This document shows, in pieces, positions 1 through 5,270 of a stretch of 5,270 nucleotides of DNA (position 1 is the stretch's first letter; each line of letters begins with the position of its first letter). Origin of the DNA: an uncultured bacterium (GTDB lineage Bacteria; Pseudomonadota; Alphaproteobacteria; Rhodospirillales; Rhodospirillaceae); the NCBI GenBank assembly GCA_903896775.1, contig CAITZE010000426.1:1-5270 (forward strand). The letters are read 5' to 3'. The position numbers and the translations under genes were made by a program. The notes below the pieces were generated by a model that ran no database searches, was not told where the DNA came from, and was given only the letters and a program-made list of their open reading frames with translations.

Positions 1-2016
1 GCGCGACGGCACCGTCGGTGTGCCTTCGACTTTCTTCGAACGCGTGAGAATGACCTGCGGCGCGGACAGAGCTTGTACGATGTCGTGGGCGGCTTGGCCG
101 ATGCGCCGCTCTTGCAGCGGCAAGCCAAAAGCTTTGCGCATAGGCCGGCTCATCCACGGATCGGCGCCGGCATCGCCAGGCCAGGTGCCTTCATTGAGAC
201 CGCTCAAGATCAGCACATCAAAGCGCTGCAGGCGGGCTTCCAAGGGACCCAGAATATGCAGGCGTGGGTGCTTACCGTAACGCGGACGAACCACGCGGCT
301 CGCCATCAGCGTCTCCAAAATCGCCGGATAAATCGCAGGCGTTATGGGCGGCAGCGTGTCTGCGCATTGGGCCAACTCGGCGACAAAACTCGCTGCGGCT
401 TCGCCGGCATCTTCGGCCCACAGCCTTAACGGGCCGGGCGCATCGCGCGTCTCGGCCAACGCTTCGGCGGCTTCCATATGGGCGGCCAGCAATGCCGAGA
501 GTGGGGCTTGCGGTTTGCTCATAATGTCGATGAATGAATCGCAGCATTTTTTGAGCAGCGCGATCCACGCGGTGAGATCCTGTGTGTGCGGGTTCGACGG
601 GCGGATCAATTGCGATAGATCCTGCAGTCCGGCGGGCGGCAACGGTCCCCGCAAAATCTCGCGCTCGGCAAGACGTGTCAGGGCGCGGAACTCGCCAGGG
701 TCGCGCCCCGCTGCCGCCAATGGATGTTTGCAGGTCGCGAGCACGGGCACGGGCGCGAAATCCTCGGCCACCATCGCGGCGATCAAACGCAAGAACGCGC
801 CCGGCGGGGTCTGATCCAGCGGGCGTCCGGCGGAATCGTCGACCTCGATGTTCCAGCGTTTCAGCTCTGTGGTCACGCGTTCCGCGAGGTTGCGGTCCGG
901 CGTCACCAGCGCGCAGGTGCGTTCCCTTTGCTCTAATGTTTCACGCATGATGAGCGCGACGACTTCGGCCTCTTCACGCGGCGCTGGGCAATCGATACGC
1001 GCGATGCCGGCTACCGCGCTTGCATCGAAATCCGGCATCGACCGCCAGGCATGGGTTGTCGCGGCGGGGCGCATGACTTCGCTCAGGAAACGTCCGCGCT
1101 GCGTTGAAGCGGCGGCAGCCTGCGGCCACAGCGCAACAACGTCGCGCTCAATACCAATATGCGCGAGAAGCTGCTGCAGGCCGTACTGCGGGTGAGTTTC
1201 ATCCACCGCGTTCCAGCCTTCAGTATCAAGGTTCATATCCAAGCCCGGCAACACAACACAGCCATCGGCGAGGTTCGCGACCGTCGCCAGAACATCGGCC
1301 GTCGCGGGTATGCTGCCTGTGGAACCTGCCGCGATGACCGGTCCATGTGCGCCGCTTTTGGCCCAGGCAGCGGCCTGTGCCGCGAAAACGCGGTTGCGAT
1401 GCTCGGCGGGATCGATGACGCCATCCTCGGCCAGAATCTGCGGCCACGCTTGCGTCAGGATTTCCATGAAGCGGACAGTTTCCTGCCAATGGCGGGCGAA
1501 ACGTTCGGGCGCGAGGTTTTTCAGATTGTCGAAGGTGAGGCGTTCGGTTTGAACTTGATCGAGGAACTTGGCGAGTTCTTCTGCGAGCTGCACGGCCTGT
1601 TCCGGTTGTGGTTCACCTAGCTCCGGCGGCAACGATTGGATCAGGCGCGCCAGCATCAGTTGGCGCTTCAGAGCAGAGATCGGCGGCGGAATATCCGCGA
1701 CGGCTTCGGAGGCCGCGTAACTTGAGAATAATGCCTCTTCGTCATCCATATCGTTGAGCGGCGTAAGACGGGGCAGCAGCAAAGGCTTGCCGTTACTCAA
1801 GCGCAGGAAAGCCTCGCGCAAAGACCGGCAGGCGCGCCGTGTCGGCAGCAGCACTGTCACGGCCGCCAGTGCCAAAGGATCGCCGGCAGTGTCTTCAAGA
1901 ATGCCGGAGGCGAGCGCATCGACAAAAGGCGCATCGGCGGGAATGGTGAAGACCGCAGGCTTACCGGCCGCGTGAGCCCGCGCGGCCTGGGTGCGCCATG
2001 ACGTCGCACGCGTCAT
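1..2016 (-). CDS. addB: Double-strand break repair protein AddB, alphaproteobacterial type (3' partial)
   Basis: Reading the minus strand from the ATG at 2016 gives 672 codons with no stop to the left edge. The full protein in this family is about 1000 residues, so roughly a third is missing, including the C-terminal RecB-like nuclease domain. AddB pairs with AddA to resect double-strand breaks and recognise Chi-like sites, feeding RecA. Landmarks seen: N-terminal FTIPADAPFVDALASGIL (23-40), VLLPTRRACRSLREAFL (55-71), AAGSTGSIPAT (229-239) followed by VVLPGLDMNLD, HPQYGLQQLLAHIG, a helicase-like LVTPDRNLAERV, then VDDSAGRPLDQTPPGAFLRL, HILGPLEARLQRFDVLILSG (587-606), GLNEGTWP (606-613), and LTRSKKVEGTPTVPSR (657-672). 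The N-terminus has no Walker A GxxGxGK(T/S), as I recall for this family, so ATP-driven translocation is expected from AddA. addA is predicted just beyond base 1. No frameshift is seen. Confidence 0.95.
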   Translation of the reverse strand, partial: MTRATSWRTQAARAHAAGKPAVFTIPADAPFVDALASGILEDTAGDPLALAAVTVLLPTRRACRSLREAFLRLSNGKPLLLPRLTPLNDMDDEEALFSSYAASEAVADIPPPISALKRQLMLARLIQSLPPELGEPQPEQAVQLAEELAKFLDQVQTERLTFDNLKNLAPERFARHWQETVRFMEILTQAWPQILAEDGVIDPAEHRNRVFAAQAAAWAKSGAHGPVIAAGSTGSIPATADVLATVANLADGCVVLPGLDMNLDTEGWNAVDETHPQYGLQQLLAHIGIERDVVALWPQAAAASTQRGRFLSEVMRPAATTHAWRSMPDFDASAVAGIARIDCPAPREEAEVVALIMRETLEQRERTCALVTPDRNLAERVTTELKRWNIEVDDSAGRPLDQTPPGAFLRLIAAMVAEDFAPVPVLATCKHPLAAAGRDPGEFRALTRLAEREILRGPLPPAGLQDLSQLIRPSNPHTQDLTAWIALLKKCCDSFIDIMSKPQAPLSALLAAHMEAAEALAETRDAPGPLRLWAEDAGEAAASFVAELAQCADTLPPITPAIYPAILETLMASRVVRPRYGKHPRLHILGPLEARLQRFDVLILSGLNEGTWPGDAGADPWMSRPMRKAFGLPLQERRIGQAAHDIVQALSAPQVILTRSKKVEGTPTVPSR
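2013..2016 (-). other. ATGA overlap, murU stop and addB start
   Basis: The addB ATG (2016-2014) overlaps the murU TGA (2015-2013). No good Shine-Dalgarno sequence precedes it, so addB translation probably depends on ribosomes terminating on murU. Confidence 0.75.
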
Positions 2017-2723
2017 GCCCGCGCCAATAAAGCTTCGGTTTCGCCGACGGCTTCCGGTGTGCCGACGTGATACCAAGCGCCATCGTGCACAATCGCCTTC
2101 ATGCGTCCGGCGGCAATGGCGCGGTCCCAGATCTTGTTCATAGAGAAGGGTGCAAGTGGCTCTTGCGCCAATACGCGCGGATGAAGGATATAAGCGCCCG
2201 CATACACAAAAGGCGCTTCGTGTGCGCTACCGCGCCGCTTCATGTTCCCAGCGTCATCGATAAAGAAGTCACCCGCGCCGTCGAAACCATGTGCGCTTGC
2301 GCGCGGATGCACCAACATCACGACATCGAGCGCATCTGGATTCCATGACGCCGCAAGCCGGTTCAGCATCGGCGTTTTGCCGTCGCGAATGATGGCGTCG
2401 CAGTTAAAAACAAAAACCGCTTCGTCGCCCAGTAACGGGAGCGCCTTAACAATGCCGCCGCCGGTATCGAGCAACCGTTCAGTTTCGTCCGAAATCGTGA
2501 CGACAGGTTCTGCGCGGTATTGCAGGTGGTCGATCAACAAGGGCGCCAGGTAATGCACATTGACGACGGCACGTTTCACGTGGGCTGCCGCAAGTTTATC
2601 TAGCGTCCAGTCGATTAAGCTTTTGCCGCCGACTTTGACGAGGGGCTTTGGCACATGGTCGGTGAGGGGGCGCATACGCGTGCCCAGCCCCGCCGCCAGC
2701 AACATGGCTGTATTCGGCATCAT
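2013..2723 (-). CDS. murU: N-acetylmuramate alpha-1-phosphate uridylyltransferase MurU
   Basis: This 236-residue nucleotidyltransferase transfers UMP from UTP to MurNAc alpha-1-phosphate, giving UDP-MurNAc and completing the recycling branch that bypasses MurA and MurB. It shows the sugar-phosphate nucleotidyltransferase signature LAAGLGTRMRPLT (9-21), the lysine of PKPLVKVGGKSLIDW (25-39), VNVHYLA (54-60), LLDTGGGIVKALPLLG (84-99), and the metal-site region FNCDAI (106-111, Asp109). The C-terminal substrate part includes FVYAGAYILHPRVL and ends in WYHVGTPEAVGETEALL. The length is close to that of characterised MurU (about 220-240 residues). The start at 2723 overlaps the amgK stop and puts the signature nine residues in; the open frame continues upstream to an ATG at 3095, but that extension lies inside amgK and resembles nothing. 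RfbA, GlmU or mannose-1-phosphate guanylyltransferase relatives are alternatives by fold, but the pairing with amgK decides it. Confidence 0.93.
   Translation of the reverse strand: MMPNTAMLLAAGLGTRMRPLTDHVPKPLVKVGGKSLIDWTLDKLAAAHVKRAVVNVHYLAPLLIDHLQYRAEPVVTISDETERLLDTGGGIVKALPLLGDEAVFVFNCDAIIRDGKTPMLNRLAASWNPDALDVVMLVHPRASAHGFDGAGDFFIDDAGNMKRRGSAHEAPFVYAGAYILHPRVLAQEPLAPFSMNKIWDRAIAAGRMKAIVHDGAWYHVGTPEAVGETEALLARA
2720..2723 (-). other. ATGA overlap, amgK stop and murU start
   Basis: The murU ATG (2723-2721) overlaps the amgK TGA (2722-2720). A second ATG follows in frame at 2720-2718, so the start could be one residue later. No Shine-Dalgarno match is visible just upstream, which suggests termination-reinitiation coupling that would keep the two consecutive enzymes in step. 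Confidence 0.8.
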
Positions 2724-3715
2724 GCTGGTACAACGCGCAGCGATGGCGGGATGTGGGTATCGAACCAGGCTTTGAGCTTCGCCAGCGACGGATGTGCAAG
2801 GCACATATCCATGTAGCGCCAGAGGCGCGGCATGTGGACGAGATAGTGCGGCTTGTTGTCGCGCAATTTGAGGCGCGCGAAGGTGCCGATGACACGGGAA
2901 TGGCGTTGTGCCGCCATGACAGCCCATGATGTTGCAAAGTCCGCCGGTGTGACAGCTGGAAAGGCCGCGAGGTAGCGCTGCTTCATATCGGCAATCAGTG
3001 CTGCATTCACATCGCGCCGCGCATCTTCCAGCAAGGACATGAGATCGTAAGTGACGGGGCCTGCCACGGCATCCTGAAAGTCTAACAAGCCGCACGCTTT
3101 CATGCCTGCGCGCCCCGGGATCAGCAGCAGATTGTCGACATGGTAGTCGAACAAGATCAGCGATGTCGGCGCTTTCCAGGCCAGCGGCAGAACCTCCTGC
3201 CAGAGGGTTTCGAATTCTTTCAGCGCGGCGGCCGATAAGGCCGGTGCGCCAAGCAGCGGCAAATACCAGGTATACAGACGGCCCACTTCTTCCAGCATGC
3301 GCGGCATGCCGTAAGGCTGCACGCCCGCGGGTACCGCGTCGGCCCGCCGGTGCAGGGCAATCAAGGCGTCGATAGCAAGGGCATAGAGCGCGTGTTCGTC
3401 ATGCCCGCGCGCGAACAGGCGCGTGTAAGTATCGTCGCCCAGGTCTTCCAACAGAAGCAGCCCCGCATCGGGATCTTCCGCGAGGACCTGAGGCACGGAA
3501 AAACCCAGCGCATGCAAATGCCGCGCGATCCGCACAAAGGGACGCACGTCTTCCTGCGGCGGCGGCGCATCCATGAGTACTACACGGCCACGCTGATCTT
3601 CTAAGCGATCATATTTGCGGAACGATGCATCGCCCGCCAAACGGCCGCGCCTGGCTTGATCCCAGCCATTGCGTTTCAGAAATTCCGCGATCAGGGTCTC
3701 ACGTTCCGCTGACAT
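2720..3715 (-). CDS. amgK: N-acetylmuramate/N-acetylglucosamine anomeric kinase AmgK
   Basis: This 331-residue protein has the aminoglycoside-phosphotransferase (APH/choline kinase) fold and the length expected for AmgK. The enzyme phosphorylates the anomeric hydroxyl of MurNAc (and GlcNAc) released by wall turnover, giving MurNAc alpha-1-phosphate in the cytosol. Family landmarks in order: nucleotide loop LAGDASFRKYDRL (26-38), VVLMDAPPP (45-53), the hinge-like LLLLEDLGDDTY near 95-105, the catalytic loop FDYHVDN (Asp190, Asn195), the metal-binding LLDFQDA (Asp212), and the C-terminal FARLKLRDNKPHYL and PRLWRYM segments typical of AmgK. The residues before the catalytic Asp read Leu-Phe rather than the His-Arg or Leu-Arg I recall from relatives; Asp and Asn are intact, so activity is expected. 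The first ATG is used because the N-terminal helix before the loop has the usual length. The immediate downstream neighbour murU supplies the next step, which strongly supports AmgK over another APH-family kinase. Confidence 0.92.
   Translation of the reverse strand: MSAERETLIAEFLKRNGWDQARRGRLAGDASFRKYDRLEDQRGRVVLMDAPPPQEDVRPFVRIARHLHALGFSVPQVLAEDPDAGLLLLEDLGDDTYTRLFARGHDEHALYALAIDALIALHRRADAVPAGVQPYGMPRMLEEVGRLYTWYLPLLGAPALSAAALKEFETLWQEVLPLAWKAPTSLILFDYHVDNLLLIPGRAGMKACGLLDFQDAVAGPVTYDLMSLLEDARRDVNAALIADMKQRYLAAFPAVTPADFATSWAVMAAQRHSRVIGTFARLKLRDNKPHYLVHMPRLWRYMDMCLAHPSLAKLKAWFDTHIPPSLRVVPA
3699..3715 (-). other. 17-nt out-of-frame overlap, tsaE 3' end with amgK 5' end
   Basis: The amgK ATG (3715-3713) lies inside the last codons of tsaE, in the +1 frame relative to it, and the tsaE TGA is at 3701-3699. 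Only a weak purine-rich GTGAGTAAG precedes the amgK ATG. Coupled translation from ribosomes finishing tsaE is therefore likely. Confidence 0.85.
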
Positions 3716-4160
3716 ACTTACTCACTGCTGCAATACGATCCACCCACGCCGGGCCACCGGACAGATCCGCCTGCCGGCCGAGGCCCGCGGAAGATAACGC
3801 GACCTTGAGGTGCTTGGCAGGCAAAAGCGCGCCTAGGCGTTCGGGCCACTCGATCAGACTGATGCCCGTCGCGAGCGCGTCCTCAAACCCTAATTCCAAG
3901 GCGTCGTTGGCATTGTCCAGCCGATATAGGTCGAAGTGCCAGACCGGCGCGGCGGCAGCCTCATAAACTTGAACAAGCGTAAACGTCGGGCTGACGACTT
4001 CTTCGTCATATGTTGTCAGCCGTTGGATGAATCCGCGCGCAAGGGTGGTTTTACCAGCCCCGAGCGGTCCTACCAGTGCGATGACATCACCGCGCTGTGC
4101 CTCGGCTGCAAGTGCCGCGCCCAAGGCCAGCGTGTCTTTTTCCGTGGCAAGCGTCAGCAT
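3699..4160 (-). CDS. tsaE: tRNA t6A biosynthesis ATPase TsaE
   Basis: This 153-residue protein has the normal length for TsaE (YjeE), the P-loop ATPase that works with TsaB and TsaD to resolve the threonylcarbamoyl-transfer complex during t6A37 formation on ANN-decoding tRNAs in the cytosol. Visible motifs, in order: Walker A GPLGAGKTT (31-39, with Lys37), the switch-like VVSPTFTLV (54-62), HFDLYRL (74-80, Asp76 in the Walker B-like position), and LIEWPER (101-107), whose Glu-Trp pair is the family signature near the active site. The C-terminus (GRQADLSGGPAWVDRI) matches the usual TsaE end. The ATG directly abuts the upstream stop, and the N-terminal strand-helix-P-loop spacing is normal for the family, so this start is preferred. 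The 3' end overlaps amgK by 17 nt in another frame. From memory, TsaE and the downstream kinase are one fused protein in some Rhizobiales; here they are separate. Confidence 0.97.
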   Translation of the reverse strand: MLTLATEKDTLALGAALAAEAQRGDVIALVGPLGAGKTTLARGFIQRLTTYDEEVVSPTFTLVQVYEAAAAPVWHFDLYRLDNANDALELGFEDALATGISLIEWPERLGALLPAKHLKVALSSAGLGRQADLSGGPAWVDRIAAVSKYVSGT

Positions 4161-4163
4161 CTA
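4158..4163 (-). other. Stop-start junction TAGATG, kinase-like gene to tsaE
   Basis: The TAG of the kinase-like gene (4163-4161) is immediately followed by the ATG of tsaE (4160-4158), with zero bases between. Upstream there is only a weak purine stretch (CTGGAT, about 7 bases before the ATG). This supports translation reinitiation and fixes the tsaE start. Confidence 0.8.
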
Positions 4164-5270
4164 CGATCCAGTTGCTGCGCGCCCGGCAAGCCCACCCGCC
4201 GGCAGGCGGCAGGCAACCACCGTGTCGTCGCCATCGGTTATAATCTCAAGGCGGCCACCGTGCAGCTCGACCATGCGCTGAGCGAGATAGACGCCAAGGC
4301 CGGGGCCATAACTCTCGTTACTTGTGTGACGCACTGCGAACGTCACGTCATTGGCGACCCCGTCGCGCGGCCCACGTTGTACCGACAATTCGATGCGGTT
4401 GCCGGCGACATTTTTCAAGGCGCCGCTGAGCACGTGGAAGAGGGTCTGTTTGATGCGCACGGCATCGCCGATCATCCATCCCGCATCGTCGGGGCAATTG
4501 ACGACCAGCGACACGCCGCGACGCTTTACGGCCTCGCGGGTCATGGAGGCGACACGTTCAACGACCTCGCGGATATCGAAGGAATCGAGATGCAGCGTTT
4601 GTTGTCCGGCCTCCATCCCCGAAAGATCGCGCACGTCTTCGATCAGGGTTTTCAGCATTTTCGCTGAGCCGATGATCTCGCGAACCGCGGCCTGTGCGGG
4701 CGCTTGCGCGCCTGCCTTTGCTTGGGGACGCGGGCGTTGGGCGTCTGCGCCGCCGCCGTCCAGCCCCATGGCCAAAGCGGAAATTGTTGCGAGCGGGCCT
4801 TCCAGCTCGGCGGCAACATTGGTGATGAATTCGGTGCGCAGTTTGTCGGTCGCGGTCAACGCCTCGGCGCGGCCACGCAGAGCTTGGGCGACACGCTCCG
4901 GTGCGGAGACGTCGTTGTAGCAGAACAGCACGCCGCCGTCGGGCAGCGGCACGGAGATGAATTCCAGCACCGAACCATCGCTGCGTACGACGCGGCCCTG
5001 CTGGGTGGTGCGCTCGCGGTCGGCAGCTAAGGCGGCGAGCATGACGGCGCGGTGGCGTGTCCACACTTGCACGTCTTCGAAGAAATCGCGGAAGGCTTCG
5101 ATCACCGCACTCATAACCGGGCCTTCGCGCAGAGCTTCGAGGCTCAACTCCCACAATTCCGCGAAGGCGGGATTGGCGAGGCGCAGTTGACCATCGGCGC
5201 CGAACACCGCTACGGCTTCCTGCAGGTTGTCGATGGTCTCGCGCTGAACCGCTATCAACGTGTTGTAAGA
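4161..5270 (-). CDS. PAS-domain sensor histidine-kinase-like protein, DivL-like and probably a pseudokinase (5' partial)
   Basis: The frame is open to the right edge, so the N-terminus is missing; 369 residues are visible, ending in TAG. Visible residues 9-130 form a PAS domain (LQEAVAVFGADGQLRLANPAF near 16-36, closing with GGVLFCYNDV). A signalling helix follows (RVAQALRGRAEALTATDKL), then a DHp-like segment (LRTEF...ELEGPL...LIEDVRDLSGMEAG) and a shortened GHKL ATPase domain ending in GPGLGVYLAQRMVELHGG and a beta strand. No transmembrane segment is visible. The architecture and position upstream of tsaE match the DivL-like PAS kinases of Alphaproteobacteria; that comparison is from memory. 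The phosphoacceptor position (residue 154) is Ala, the N-box Asn position (residue 283) is Gly, and no DxGxG box lies between the N-box and G2. Phosphotransfer by this protein is therefore unlikely, and a sensory or scaffolding role is inferred. An internal TTG at 5256-5258 lies just before the PAS domain and is not a credible start. The stop codon abuts tsaE. Confidence 0.85.
   Translation of the reverse strand, partial: SYNTLIAVQRETIDNLQEAVAVFGADGQLRLANPAFAELWELSLEALREGPVMSAVIEAFRDFFEDVQVWTRHRAVMLAALAADRERTTQQGRVVRSDGSVLEFISVPLPDGGVLFCYNDVSAPERVAQALRGRAEALTATDKLRTEFITNVAAELEGPLATISALAMGLDGGGADAQRPRPQAKAGAQAPAQAAVREIIGSAKMLKTLIEDVRDLSGMEAGQQTLHLDSFDIREVVERVASMTREAVKRRGVSLVVNCPDDAGWMIGDAVRIKQTLFHVLSGALKNVAGNRIELSVQRGPRDGVANDVTFAVRHTSNESYGPGLGVYLAQRMVELHGGRLEIITDGDDTVVACRLPAGGLAGRAATGS

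Noticed and set aside
272..568. Minus-strand frame of 98 codons inside addB, and a similar one at 4558-5154 inside the kinase-like gene
   Set aside because: Both are alternate frames of the real genes, giving Arg-rich products typical of frame-shifted GC-rich coding sequence; no sign that either gene is truly frameshifted there.
344..814. Plus-strand open frame of 156 codons (and several shorter ones between 20 and 1975)
   Set aside because: All are opposite addB, whose minus-strand frame is continuous and full of family motifs; the plus-strand products are Ala/Arg/Ser-rich with no family features.
1930..1990. Missing Walker A motif in AddB considered as a sign of a broken gene
   Set aside because: The N-terminal region matches the alphaproteobacterial AddB pattern I recall, which lacks a canonical Walker A, and the frame is intact over 672 codons, so this is family-typical.
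2724..3095. N-terminal extension of murU by 124 codons to an upstream ATG at 3095
   Set aside because: The extension is a shadow frame inside amgK with an implausible Cys/Arg/His-rich sequence. Starting at 2723 gives the normal MurU length and an ATGA junction.
3755..3800. GC-rich inverted-repeat-like stretches (ctgccggccgaggcccgcgg) considered as a terminator
   Set aside because: They lie within tsaE codons, have no T-run on either strand, and similar GC-rich palindromic scraps occur throughout the window.
3936..4667. Plus-strand open frame of 243 codons antisense to tsaE and the kinase-like gene
   Set aside because: It lies wholly opposite two well-supported genes, its product has no recognisable domain, and GC-rich codon use in the real genes readily opens such antisense frames.
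5256..5258. TTG as the start of the kinase-like gene
   Set aside because: The frame continues without a stop to the window edge (Ser-Tyr-Asn-Thr before it) and the sequence around it is the helix leading into the PAS domain, so the true start is upstream, outside the window.

Overview
The window is a densely packed stretch of one alphaproteobacterial operon, with every gene on the minus strand and read from right to left. The base composition is GC-rich (roughly 60% by eye). The gene order is PAS/histidine-kinase-like protein, then tsaE, amgK, murU and addB. From memory, this order is typical of Alphaproteobacteria, where addA and often trxA follow. The AddB is clearly of the alphaproteobacterial type. 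I cannot place the organism more finely.

Layout in transcription order: 5270-4161 is the 3' part of a PAS-domain, sensor-kinase-like protein whose N-terminus lies outside the window. 4160-3699 is TsaE, the P-loop ATPase of the t6A tRNA-modification complex. 3715-2720 is AmgK, a MurNAc/GlcNAc anomeric sugar kinase. 2723-2013 is MurU, a MurNAc-1-phosphate uridylyltransferase. 2016-1 is the N-terminal 672 codons of AddB, a subunit of the AddAB double-strand-break helicase-nuclease, which runs off the left edge. There is no intergenic DNA. The junctions are TAG|ATG with zero spacing, a 17-nt overlap, and two ATGA overlaps, so translation of all five genes is probably coupled and the promoter lies upstream of base 5270. 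I found no RNA genes, mobile elements, CRISPR arrays, terminators or promoters.

AmgK and MurU are consecutive enzymes. AmgK makes MurNAc-1-phosphate from recycled MurNAc and MurU converts it to UDP-MurNAc, a peptidoglycan-recycling route that bypasses MurA/MurB. TsaE and AddB belong to unrelated housekeeping processes (t6A synthesis and recombinational repair).

The most unusual gene is the first. It resembles the DivL-like PAS kinases of Alphaproteobacteria but appears to be a double pseudokinase. The phosphoacceptor histidine position is alanine, the N-box asparagine is glycine, and the G1 (DxGxG) box with its ATP-lid region seems to be missing, while the PAS domain and the G2 box are well preserved. 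This suggests a sensor or scaffold rather than a signalling kinase. I see no evidence of a wholly new multi-gene system here.
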